Shown: piece after piece, positions 8,963-17,900 of the stretch | Numbering within the stretch: position 1 is the first letter of the stretch | How the letters are laid out: the number at the start of each line of letters is the position of its first letter | Source: Flagellimonas marinaquae | Lineage (GTDB): Bacteria > Bacteroidota > Bacteroidia > Flavobacteriales > Flavobacteriaceae | Assembly: GCF_003992675.1 (NCBI RefSeq) | Contig: NZ_RZMZ01000013.1 | Coordinates: forward strand, 1 to 64,000 | Length of the DNA: 64,000 nt | Direction: 5' to 3' | Made by a program: the position numbers and the translations under genes | The notes under the pieces: generated by a model | The model's input: the letters and a program-made list of their open reading frames with translations, nothing else | Databases searched by the model: none | Told to the model about the DNA's origin: nothing

Positions 8963-9406
8963 ATGGTAATCAAAACCTACGATGCCTATACAAGACTTTC
9001 TACCATGGAAGCTGACCGGTTTGCCAATTTCCTCTTTGATCATCAAGAAGGAAAAAAAGCTGCCAAAAAAGCAATCAGAAAGGCAATCCAGTATTCTACC
9101 AAGGACATACCCGGATTGGGAGGATATGTTTTTGCCATGGAAGAAAAAGATGATATTCTGGGGTTGGCTGTTGTGAACAAGACAGGAATGGGAGATTATA
9201 TCCCAGAAAATTTCCTGGTATTCTTTGTCATACACAAAGACCATCGGAACAACGATATTGAAAGTAAACTGTTGGACTACACGCTCCAATATTGCAAAGG
9301 AGACGTTGCCGTTCACATCACCGATGAAAACCAGTATCCCAACAAAAAATTTTTCGAAGAAAAAGGGTTCAATGCAACCCATTTAGAAATGAGATTGAAC
9401 AGATAA
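8963..9406 (+). CDS. GNAT-like acetyltransferase
   Basis: 147 residues with the GNAT order of elements: helix, beta-strand GYVFAMEEKDDILGLAVV, the strand FLVFFVIHKDHRNNDIESKL corresponding to motif A (here RNNDIESK instead of a textbook Q/RxxGxG/A), then the terminal NQYPNKKFFEEKGFNAT, which is the typical N-xx-xx-F-YEKxGF motif B. The degraded acetyl-CoA loop lowers certainty about catalysis. It precedes the S21-like gene by 8 bases and may be transcribed with it. Substrate unknown. Confidence 0.7.
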   Translation: MVIKTYDAYTRLSTMEADRFANFLFDHQEGKKAAKKAIRKAIQYSTKDIPGLGGYVFAMEEKDDILGLAVVNKTGMGDYIPENFLVFFVIHKDHRNNDIESKLLDYTLQYCKGDVAVHITDENQYPNKKFFEEKGFNATHLEMRLNR

Positions 9407-9414
9407 ACTAGTAT

Positions 9415-9612
9415 ATGTTAAAAATTGAAGTAAAACCAGGCGAAAGTATCGAACGAGCACTCAAACGCTACAAACGGAAATACCGTAACACCAAGCGTTT
9501 GGACCAGATTCGTGACCGCCAAGAATACACAAAAAAATCAGTAGAACGCCGAAAAACACTCAAAAAGGCGCAATACAAGGAACAATTCCTGAACGAACAG
9601 GAGGACCAATAA
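9415..9612 (+). CDS. rpsU: Ribosomal protein S21 family, divergent copy
   Basis: 65 residues, very basic, with the S21 signature: V-x-x-GE-x-I-x-x-AL-K-R-Y-K-R-K near residues 7-22 and KKSVERRK further on. S21 contacts the anti-Shine-Dalgarno end of 16S rRNA in the small subunit, and in Bacteroidota it helps sequester it. The start MLKIEVKPGESI differs from the usual flavobacterial MLIIPxKEGENI, and the middle (NTKRLDQIRDRQEY) lacks the usual RxLRARQxF wording, so this may be a second copy rather than the main gene. Only the window is visible, so a second copy is not proven. Confidence 0.8.
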   Translation: MLKIEVKPGESIERALKRYKRKYRNTKRLDQIRDRQEYTKKSVERRKTLKKAQYKEQFLNEQEDQ

Positions 9613-9644
9613 TATCAAAAACAAAAAGTATCAACAACAACAAA

Positions 9645-9836
9645 ATGAGACTTTCAAGAATTAAAAGGGAAACCAAGTATGAAAAGCGCTATAGCGTTAA
9701 AATGGGGGAGCTTACCACCCGTGTCACGTACATAAGAAGGTATATCATGGGGCTTCCCGTCCGCACTTTGCACCGATACCGTTCCACCTATTACGGTAAG
9801 GTAAAGGATTGCAAAGACTGCAATGTACTCGCATAA
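9645..9836 (+). CDS. Small basic protein with C-terminal CKDCN
   Basis: A 63-residue very basic protein starting MRLSRIKRETKYEKRYSVKM and ending KVKDCKDCNVLA. It has a single CxxC pair and no membrane segment. It sits 32 bases after the S21-like gene and 39 bases before proC, on the same strand. Composition and position suggest an RNA- or ribosome-associated small protein, possibly metal binding through the Cys pair if it dimerises. I do not recognise a named family. Confidence 0.6.
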   Translation: MRLSRIKRETKYEKRYSVKMGELTTRVTYIRRYIMGLPVRTLHRYRSTYYGKVKDCKDCNVLA

Positions 9837-9875
9837 CACCATTTTAATTTAGTATATAACCCTTTAATAAAAACA

Positions 9876-10682
9876 ATGAAAGTATTGGTTATTGGCGCAG
9901 GTAACATGGGGCTTACCTATGCCACAGGTATGTCTAAATCCAAATTGTTGAAAAAACGCAACATTATGGTATTGGACAAGTCAAAGGAAAGACTCGAAGA
10001 GGTAGACAAAATCGCCTATTTCGATGCCATTGATAAGATAGAAGACTGCGTACCACAAGCAGATATCATCTTTTTGGCAGTAAAACCCTATCATGCCGAA
10101 GAACTATTTCATCGCATGAAAAAATTAGTGAATCCTGAACAATTGTTCATTTCGATCATGGCAGGAGTCACCATTAATTATATCCAAGAAGCCTTGGGAA
10201 TCAAAAAAGTGGTCCGCGCGATGCCCAATTTGCCAGCTCAGGTCGGCAAGGGTCTCACCAGCTACGTTTCGGCCGAAGAAGTTTCCCGATTGGAACTTTT
10301 TATGGTTGAAGGGCTTTTGGACACCACGGGGAAATCCCTAAGGGTAAAAAACGAAAAGTTTATTGATGCCTCCACTGGAATCTCCGGAAGTGGTCCGGCA
10401 TATGTGTTCTATTTTATGCAGAGCATGATGGAGGCCGCCCTTCAAATGGGGTTCTCCGAAAACGTTTCCAAGGTTTTGGTCAGCCAAACCTTTACCGGTG
10501 CGGTGGAATTGTTCAACCAGAACAACCTTAACCCTGACACTTGGATGGAAATGGTAGCATCCAAAGGAGGTACCACCAGGGCCGCCTTGGATTCCATGGA
10601 AGACAACAATGTAAACGAATTAATCAAAGAAGCCGCCTTCGCAGCATTCGGTAGAGCTGTGGAACTTGGCGAAGAATACTAA
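9876..10682 (+). CDS. proC: Pyrroline-5-carboxylate reductase
   Basis: 268 residues, the normal length. It catalyses the last step of proline synthesis, NAD(P)H-dependent reduction of 1-pyrroline-5-carboxylate. The N-terminus VLVIGAGNMGLTYA is the Rossmann nucleotide-binding motif, and the C-terminal half has SGSGPAYVFYFMQSMMEAAL and the KGGTTRAALDSME segment with the conserved substrate-binding residues. It is the first gene of proC-proB-proA, with a 3-base gap to proB. Confidence 0.97.
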   Translation: MKVLVIGAGNMGLTYATGMSKSKLLKKRNIMVLDKSKERLEEVDKIAYFDAIDKIEDCVPQADIIFLAVKPYHAEELFHRMKKLVNPEQLFISIMAGVTINYIQEALGIKKVVRAMPNLPAQVGKGLTSYVSAEEVSRLELFMVEGLLDTTGKSLRVKNEKFIDASTGISGSGPAYVFYFMQSMMEAALQMGFSENVSKVLVSQTFTGAVELFNQNNLNPDTWMEMVASKGGTTRAALDSMEDNNVNELIKEAAFAAFGRAVELGEEY

Positions 10683-10685
10683 ACC

Positions 10686-11456
10686 ATGTACAAAGAACTA
10701 GTGGTCATCAAAGTAGGTACCAATGTGATGACCAATAAAGACAATAGAATCGTAAGACCAGTGCTCAACAGTTTGGTACAACAAATTGCCGAACTCTATG
10801 AGCGAGACATCATGACCATATTGGTTTCCTCTGGATCGGTAATAGCTGGTAAGGAGGTTCTGGGAAAAGCTAAAATCAAGGATAAGACTCAACGTAGGCA
10901 GGTGTATTCTGCCATTGGCCAACCCAGAATGATGCGGCACTATTACAACATTTTCAACGATTATGGTATGAAGTGTGCCCAGGTACTCCCTACCAAAAGG
11001 GATTTTAACCCTGGCGTACACCGCGACAACATGATCAATTGCTTGGAAGGATTGCTCTCTGAAGGTGTGATCCCGATAGCCAATGAAGACGATGCCGTAT
11101 CCGTTTCCATGTCCATGTTCTCGGACAATGATGAGCTGGCCACATTGCTGGCCCAGTTGATGAAGGCCGACAAGTTGATTCTTATGACCGATATCGACGG
11201 TCTCTATGATGGACATCCCGAAAAGGAAGATTCCAAAGTCATAGGAAAAGTTGAGCCTAAAGAGGACTTGGACAAATACATAGAAGAAGGAAACAAGCAA
11301 GAAGGCGAAGGCCGCGGTGGTATGGGCTCCAAATTGAGTTATGCCCAAAAAGCTGCAGCAGACGACATTCCTTCCTACATCGTAAACGGTAAACGCGAAA
11401 ACGTAATCTTGGATGTGATAGAAGGAAAGAACGTAGGAACAAAAGTTTCAAAATAA
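10686..11456 (+). CDS. proB: Glutamate 5-kinase, no PUA domain
   Basis: 256 residues, covering only the amino-acid-kinase domain; E. coli ProB has an extra C-terminal PUA domain of about 100 residues that is missing here, as is common in Bacteroidota. It phosphorylates glutamate with ATP. Visible motifs are VIKVGTNVM at the N-terminus, ANEDDAVS, ILMTDIDGLYDG and GMGSKLSYAQKA. It sits 3 bases after proC and 5 before proA. Proline feedback inhibition normally acts on this enzyme. Confidence 0.96.
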   Translation: MYKELVVIKVGTNVMTNKDNRIVRPVLNSLVQQIAELYERDIMTILVSSGSVIAGKEVLGKAKIKDKTQRRQVYSAIGQPRMMRHYYNIFNDYGMKCAQVLPTKRDFNPGVHRDNMINCLEGLLSEGVIPIANEDDAVSVSMSMFSDNDELATLLAQLMKADKLILMTDIDGLYDGHPEKEDSKVIGKVEPKEDLDKYIEEGNKQEGEGRGGMGSKLSYAQKAAADDIPSYIVNGKRENVILDVIEGKNVGTKVSK

Positions 11457-11461
11457 CAATA

Positions 11462-12661
11462 ATGAAATTATTAAAAACAGATTTAAAAAATAAAGTATTA
11501 CAGGACATGGAGCGCATTCTCGATGAAAATCGGGATGAACTGCTCCAAGCCAATAAAAAAGATCTTGACGCATTTAACCGCGACGACCAAGCATTGTACG
11601 ATCGCCTCGTAGTGGACCAAAAGAAGGTAGATCAAATGATTCAGGCCGTAAAAGAGGTGCGCCTGCAAGATGACCCCGTCAACAAGGAAATTTCCAAGAG
11701 GGAATTGGACAACGGACTTAAAATCATCAACAGAACGGCACCCTTCGGAACCATAATGATCATTTATGAATCCCGTCCTGATGTAACCATAGAGGCAGCT
11801 GTGTTGGCATTTAAGGCAAACAATAAAATATTGCTCAAAGGAGGTAAGGAAGCCTACCATAGCAACAAAGCGTTGGTCAAATTTTGGCACCAAGCCCTCA
11901 CAGAAAATGGATTGTCCAAGGATTTTATCCAGTTTTTGGAAATGGACAGGACCCAAACACAAGATTTTTTACGGAATCCAGACCAAGACTTGGACCTTAT
12001 TGTACCCCGTGGCGGTGAACGCTTGATTGCTTTTGTAAAAGAGCATGCCAAGTGCGCGGTGCTCATCAGCGGAAGGGGTAATAACTTCCTGTATGTGCAC
12101 AAAGAGGCGGATTGGGAAAAGAGTTTAAAAGTGATTTTGAACGCCAAGACCCACAAGATTTCTGCCTGTAATGCACTGGATAAAATTTTGATGGACACCC
12201 AAATAGATGGTTATGAGGACAAACTGAAGGAACTGCAGCGAGTCCTTTCAGCCAATAATGTTTCTATTATCGTTGATGATGAAGTCAAAAAAGTATTGAC
12301 AGATGAGGACGCAATCACCGACGATTCCATCTGGCAAGAAGAATTTTTGGCCATGAAATGTGTTATTGGCGCGGTTGACAATATAGATGAAGCCATCGCG
12401 AAAATCAATGCCAATTCCGGTGGACATTCCGCATCCATTATGACCGAGAACAATGAAGTTGCCAGAAACTTTATGGAAAATATAGACTGTGCTGCGGTAT
12501 ACCAAAACGCCTCCACCCGATTCACCGATGGGGGACAAATGGGCGTTGGGGCCGAGCTGGCTATCAGTACCGATAAATTGCACCACAGAGGTCCTTTGGG
12601 GCTCAAGCAATTGGTCACCAACAAATACTATGTGTTTGGGGATGGACAAATTAGGGTGTAA
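11462..12661 (+). CDS. proA: Glutamate-5-semialdehyde dehydrogenase
   Basis: 399 residues, slightly shorter than E. coli ProA (417). It reduces glutamyl phosphate to glutamate semialdehyde with NADPH. The catalytic Cys lies in THKISACNALDKILMD; the FGTIMIIYESRPDVT and LKGGKEAYHSNKAL segments are the substrate and cofactor loops. It is the last gene of proCBA and is followed 20 bases on by a strong terminator. Confidence 0.97.
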   Translation: MKLLKTDLKNKVLQDMERILDENRDELLQANKKDLDAFNRDDQALYDRLVVDQKKVDQMIQAVKEVRLQDDPVNKEISKRELDNGLKIINRTAPFGTIMIIYESRPDVTIEAAVLAFKANNKILLKGGKEAYHSNKALVKFWHQALTENGLSKDFIQFLEMDRTQTQDFLRNPDQDLDLIVPRGGERLIAFVKEHAKCAVLISGRGNNFLYVHKEADWEKSLKVILNAKTHKISACNALDKILMDTQIDGYEDKLKELQRVLSANNVSIIVDDEVKKVLTDEDAITDDSIWQEEFLAMKCVIGAVDNIDEAIAKINANSGGHSASIMTENNEVARNFMENIDCAAVYQNASTRFTDGGQMGVGAELAISTDKLHHRGPLGLKQLVTNKYYVFGDGQIRV

Positions 12662-12681
12662 TCCGAAATCAAAAATGATGT

Positions 12682-12710
12682 AAAAGGAGGCAAATTGCCT
12701 CCTTTTTTTA
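12682..12710 (+). terminator. Terminator of the proCBA operon
   Basis: Stem AAAAGGAGGC (12682-12691) and GCCTCCTTTT (12697-12706) with loop AAATT, running into a T7 tract. Confidence 0.9.
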
Positions 12711-12832
12711 TGGATTATTATCAATCCATATTCTCAAAAAGGGAAAAAGCTTATTCAATCATCATTTTTCATTGTATTTATTGGTCAATTTTTAAGAAAA
12801 TCTCTAGATTTAATACATAAAAACAAATACGT

Positions 12833-13162
12833 ATGGGAAAATTTGAGATTAAAACCGATAAATCCGGAAAGTTCAGGTTCAACTTAAAGGCCGGGAACGG
12901 ACAGGTAATTTTGAGCAGCCAAGGATATTCCACAAAAGCGGCTTGTGAAAACGGAATCGATTCTGTGAAGAAACATTCACAAGACGATGATAATTTTGAA
13001 AGAAACAAAGCAAAGGACGGAAGCCCTTACTTCAATTTAAAGGCATCAAACGGTCAAGTTATCGGAAATAGCGAAATGTATTCCAGTGAATCTGCTATGG
13101 AAAATGGCATTGCCTCCGTCAAAAAAAATGCTCCCGATGCATCCGTAGAGGAAGTTTCCTAA
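12833..13162 (+). CDS. YegP/DUF1508 family protein, two repeats
   Basis: 109 residues in two tandem copies of the DUF1508 unit: GKFRFNLKAGNGQVILSSQG at about 12-31 and PYFNLKASNGQVIGNSEMYS at about 63-82, each followed by an A-x-x-xGIxSVKK helix. The family is small, cytoplasmic and often stress related; its biochemical role is not established. The gene stands alone, with its own terminator 25 bases after the stop. Confidence 0.93.
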   Translation: MGKFEIKTDKSGKFRFNLKAGNGQVILSSQGYSTKAACENGIDSVKKHSQDDDNFERNKAKDGSPYFNLKASNGQVIGNSEMYSSESAMENGIASVKKNAPDASVEEVS

Positions 13163-13186
13163 AAACGAAGTCATATTTTACATTAT

Positions 13187-13215
13187 AAAAAACAGCTCAA
13201 TGTGGCTGTTTTTTT
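13187..13215. terminator. Bidirectional terminator after the YegP-like gene
   Basis: AACAGC (13191-13196) and GCTGTT (13205-13210) with an 8-base loop; A-run on the left and T7 on the right, so it can serve both the plus-strand YegP-like gene and the convergent minus-strand gene ending at 13298. Confidence 0.8.
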
Positions 13216-13297
13216 GTGCTTATTTTTCATCCGTCAGATCAATACAGGCATCCGTCAATTGGACCCAATTTTTTCAATTATTCGATTGTAAGAGTTT

Positions 13298-13879
13298 TTA
13301 ATCCTTCTTGTTTACCAATCCTTTGGTAAACTCGTTCAATGCTTCAACTTTTTCCTCAAAATCGCCCTTAAGGGTTTTGCGGTATTCGTTAAGGTTTTTA
13401 ACCAGGTCGTCAATATTCTCCGGAATTACATCCTCAAAAAATTGGCGTAAGCGCTTGGCCGTTGTCGGGGATTTTCCATTAGTGGAAATGGCAACCTTTA
13501 CATTGCCCTTAGTAACAATTCCCCCCATATAAAAATCACAGAACGGCGGATTGTCCGCCACATTTACTAGAGTACTTCGCTCACGGCACTCGTGGTATAC
13601 CTGCTCGTTTACTTCGGGTTTATCGGTACAGGCAACTACCATGTGCTTCCCGTCCAAATATGTAGTTTGGTATACGTCTTTGACAATTTCCACATGATGC
13701 TTTTGCGCCAATTCCAAAGTAGCCGGCAAAAATTCCGGGGCTACCATCTGCACTTGGGCATTTGGGCTGGACTTCAATAAAAAAGTCAATTTTTCAAGTC
13801 CCACATTACCACCGCCCACAATAAGGACGTTCAAGTTGGCCACTTTTAGAAAAATTGGATATAGTTCGTTCCTTTCCAT
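13298..13879 (-). CDS. Precorrin-2 dehydrogenase/siroheme synthase
   Basis: 193 residues from the ATG at 13879 (MERNELYPIFLKV). The frame runs 14 codons further upstream, but this ATG gives the usual family start. The NAD-binding Rossmann motif VLIVGGGNVGLEKL, then VNVADNPPFCDFYMGG and ISTNGKSPTTAKRLRQF, are characteristic of the CysG N-terminal/Met8p type. It oxidises precorrin-2 to sirohydrochlorin and may chelate iron; siroheme serves sulfite and nitrite reductases. No uroporphyrinogen methyltransferase or sulfur assimilation genes are adjacent, which is unusual in flavobacteria. Confidence 0.92.
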   Translation of the reverse strand: MERNELYPIFLKVANLNVLIVGGGNVGLEKLTFLLKSSPNAQVQMVAPEFLPATLELAQKHHVEIVKDVYQTTYLDGKHMVVACTDKPEVNEQVYHECRERSTLVNVADNPPFCDFYMGGIVTKGNVKVAISTNGKSPTTAKRLRQFFEDVIPENIDDLVKNLNEYRKTLKGDFEEKVEALNEFTKGLVNKKD

Positions 13880-13959
13880 TGCAAATTGGTTTTCAACCTC
13901 CGATAGATCAAAGATACTCACTATTTACGGCCGATATAACTCATTCGTCCCCTTAAGGT

Positions 13960-14898
13960 CTAAAAAGTCGGTTCCTCTTTCTGCTTTTTGGAAGATTTGA
14001 ACTCATAGCGAACAAATAGCTCGTGCGAGCCTCCGCTATAATTTGCCAAGTTGGAGGTGGTAAGGTCATAGGCGTAGCCAGCGCTAAAATTGGCATCGAT
14101 TTGCATCCCCAGTAGGGTAGAAAATGAATCGTCCCAGCGATAGGCCAATCCAAACAAAAAGGTCTCCTTGAGCATAGCGTTCACCGAGACATCCGCAATA
14201 ATAGGTGCGCCAGGCACCCATTTTACAAAGAAAGCGGGCTTGAGTTTTACATCGGGCGTTAAGTCCACTACCTTTCCACCAATAAAATAATAGTGCAAAC
14301 GCTCCGCAGCAATTTCCTGCTCCTCGCCATCGTAATGTTTTTGTGAGAAAAAATTGGGTATGGCAAAGCCCAGATAACCCTTTTTGGTATCGTAATAAAG
14401 TCCGGCACCTATGGTGGGGAAAAATTTGCTCTTGATGTTATTTTGAAAGGCCACATCGGCATCTTCTGTAAGTCCACGGGAGAAATCCACATCAAAAATA
14501 CGACCACCCAATTTCATCCCGAAGGATAGCTTTCTGTTGGCGCTGTCCAGCTGAATGGTGTAAGAAACATTTCCATCCACAGAAATTTCGGAGGAAGGCC
14601 CAAGGGCATCCCTAGATATGATTCCTCCAAGACCCAATTTGTGTTCCATGGGCGAATCCACGGCAAGTACCTGTGTGTTTGGTGCGCCATTAAGGCCAAC
14701 CCATTGGGAGCGGTGCAACAATAGGGCGGTCAAATGCCCATTGGAACCGGCAAAGGCAGGGTTAACGCTCATGGTATTGTACATGTACTGGGTAAACTGA
14801 GGGTCCTGCTGTGCATAAGTAAACAAAGGGATTGCGCACAGGAAAATAAAACAGATTTTCCTTAGTTCCTTGGTAATATGTATCCTTGAAATCCCCAT
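13960..14898 (-). CDS. PorP/SprF family T9SS outer-membrane protein
   Basis: 312 residues from the ATG at 14898, placed 2 bases after the stop of the adhesin; the longer frame to 14922 would overlap it. A signal peptide ends at FTYAQ, directly followed by the family signature QDPQFTQYMYNTMSVNPAFAG (split here at QYMY). The rest is a beta-barrel of PorV/FadL-like type. SprF-type proteins are needed for secretion or surface attachment of the specific type-B-sorted protein encoded next to them, by analogy with SprB-SprF of Flavobacterium johnsoniae. The pairing with the DUF11 adhesin fits exactly. Confidence 0.93.
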   Translation of the reverse strand: MGISRIHITKELRKICFIFLCAIPLFTYAQQDPQFTQYMYNTMSVNPAFAGSNGHLTALLLHRSQWVGLNGAPNTQVLAVDSPMEHKLGLGGIISRDALGPSSEISVDGNVSYTIQLDSANRKLSFGMKLGGRIFDVDFSRGLTEDADVAFQNNIKSKFFPTIGAGLYYDTKKGYLGFAIPNFFSQKHYDGEEQEIAAERLHYYFIGGKVVDLTPDVKLKPAFFVKWVPGAPIIADVSVNAMLKETFLFGLAYRWDDSFSTLLGMQIDANFSAGYAYDLTTSNLANYSGGSHELFVRYEFKSSKKQKEEPTF

Positions 14899-14900
14899 CC

Positions 14901-17900
14901 TTATCTGTTTAAATACAACCAATCCGTTCGTGGTTCTGAGCCATCACCCAAATCCAAAATGTAATAATACGTACCTACTGGAAGTTGATCTTCGGGCTGA
15001 ACCATGGCACGACCATTTGGCGTACCGTCCCAATCATTTTTATAGGATCTTGTTTGATATACAATATTCCCCCACCGGTTGTAAATCTGTAGTGAATTAT
15101 TAGGATAACGGGAAATACAATCAATCTTAAAAAAGTCGTTCACTCCATCGCCGTTGGGCGAAAACTCGTTGTAGACTACCAAACAACTGGGGACAACTGA
15201 TGCTTCGGCCCTATTGTTGCTTTCATTGGTGTCCCACTGATCCACATAGGCGATGCTCACTATGTTTTGATAGTCCTCAACATCCATCACCTCTACGGTT
15301 AGCAACAGAATAGCGGTTCCGGATACGGGCAGGGACTCCATTTCCCAAAAGGAAGCATCGGCATCATAGGTTCCAGTTGTGGTCTCCGCACTGATAAACT
15401 GATATCCCAAGGGCAATTCCTCCTGAATCCCAATCTGCGTGGCATCGTCAATACCCAGATTGGTCACGGTAATCTCAAACGTTACCTCGTCACCAATATT
15501 AGGTTCCGAGTTATCTACAGATTTTGTAATGGCCAAATCGGTGGTCTGCGGTACAACAGAAGTGGTCGCTTCGTCGTCATCCAAAAGTCCATCCATAAAA
15601 TCATCCTCATCCATACCTGTTGATGGGTCGCTATCGGGGTCGGGATACAAACTTGACGACACAAAAGCTACATTCTGATACTCATTTTCCTCCCCTGTTG
15701 GCGGATTCACCATCGCCAAAATCTCCAAACTTTCGGTGTCCCGGTTCAGAATCCTTCGGTTAAGGTTCCAAATTCCTGTGGTGGCATCATAAATACCCGC
15801 CGTGGTAGTATGGGATTGGTAGCTGAACCCTGAAGGCAACAAATCTGTGACCACTACATCTCTGGCATCGGAAGGACCACTATTGGTCAAACTGATCACA
15901 AAGCGAACCACTTCCCCTACATTGGGTGTTGTGTTATCCACTATATTGGTCAGCGATAGGTCCGCTAATCCACCCGGTACGGGAATCACAGTTTCCTGAT
16001 CATCCTCGGAACCTAGGTTATTATTGGGTGTGGAATCGGGATCATACGTATCCAATGCAATGAGTTCTGCCGTGTTCTTGTAATCTCCTGTTGATTTTAC
16101 AATAGCCCGAATTTCCAAGGTTTGGGATGTTCCATTGGCAAGAAAGGGCAAATCCCAAGATCCTGAAATTTCATCGTAGACCCCTGCCGTGGTTTGGGCC
16201 GAAACAAATTGGTAGCCGTCCTCCAATTCGTCCTCTATAATCAATCCTGAAGCATCATTTGGGCCTTCGTTTTGTACTTGGATTGTAAAAATCAACTCAT
16301 CGCCAACCTCGGGGTTCATATCGTTCACCGTTTTGGATACGGATATATCGGTAACATGCCTTGGTGTGATAGCCTGTTCGGCTTGGTCATCTTCGGACAA
16401 CACTCCATTGCCCGGTGTGGAATCAGCATCAAATAGGGTCGCATTGGTCAATTCCACACCAAACGTATAGTCGCCTGATGGATTTACTTCAACCACTACA
16501 TTCAACTCTGTTTGGGACTCCAACGGAACGGACCCCAGATTCCATACTCCCGTAGAAGGGTTAAATGCTCCTCCTGAATCATCGGAAACGTAGGTGAACC
16601 CATCTGGGACTATCTGAGTCACTTGCACTCCAAGTGCATCACTTGGGCCTTCATTGGTCAAGGTTGTGGTAAAGGTGATTTGAGTGCCCACATCGGGGAA
16701 GGCATCGTCGACACTTACCACCACATTCAAATCGGCCGACGGAACTGGCGTGGTCCCAGCGCTATCTTGATCGTTTTCAAAAATGTTGTTATTGTTCGGT
16801 ATTGAATTGGGGTCGAATTGATCGGAAGCGAATATTTCTGTCACATTAAAATAATCTCCGGTATTGTTTACGGATGCAACTATGGTCAATGTTTTTGTTC
16901 TTCCATTGGCCAAATCCCCATTCAACGTCCACATTCCGGAGGTTGCACTGTACAGACCTGCCGTGGTCCCATGGGAAACATAGGTATATCCATCGGGCAA
17001 TAGGTCCATGACCTCCACCCCCGTGGCATCGCTTGGACCCAAATTGGTGATATTTATGGTAAAAATCACCTCTTGTCCCACATAAGGACTCAATTGGTTG
17101 ACCGATTTGCGCAACAATAGATCTGCCACTGGAACCACAATCGGTTCCACCGTCTGCTGATCGTCTTCAGCTTCATTGTTGTTGTTTGGACTGGAATCCA
17201 CATCGCTCTCCCCCACATTGGTCAATTCGGCGGTATTGGAGTAGTTTCCAGTTTGCAGTACCTCTACGGTAATATCCAAGGTTTCTGAGCTGCCATTGGC
17301 CAAACTCCCCACTACCCACGAACCATTGGTCGCATTGTAGGTTCCCGTGGATGGAACGGCATTCACCAATTGATATCCAGAGGTCAAAAGGTCGGTTACC
17401 ACCACATTAGTGGCATCACTGGGCCCGTCGTTGCCAACGGTGACCGTAAATACAATCTCCTGCCCTACTTCGGGAATCAATTCATCCACAGTTTTGGTCA
17501 CGAAAATATCTACCAGAGGTTCTGGTATTATCGAAACACTGTCTTGGTCGTCCTCGCCAGGAATATCATTGTTTGGACTGGAATCCACATCATTTTGATC
17601 ATGGGCGGTAATTTCAGCTACGTTATTGTAATCTCCCGATGCATTGACCGTGGCCAGTATGCTAAGACTGACCGAACTTCCGTTGGCCACAGTACCGACA
17701 TCCCAAATGCCCGAAATTTCGTTGTATGCACCTCCACCATTGTCCGAGGTGTAGGTATACCCTGAAGGTAACAAATCGGTCACCTCCACCGAAGTGGCAT
17801 CACTTGGACCATCATTGCTCACTGTTAAGGTAAACCTGACATTGTCGCTAACCAATGGAGGTGATTTATCAATTGTTTTCGTCAGCGAAAGATCTATCAA

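Noticed and set aside
10698..11348. 216-residue minus-strand frame opposite proB, and similar long antisense frames
   Set aside because: They are shadows of well-supported genes, without family motifs.
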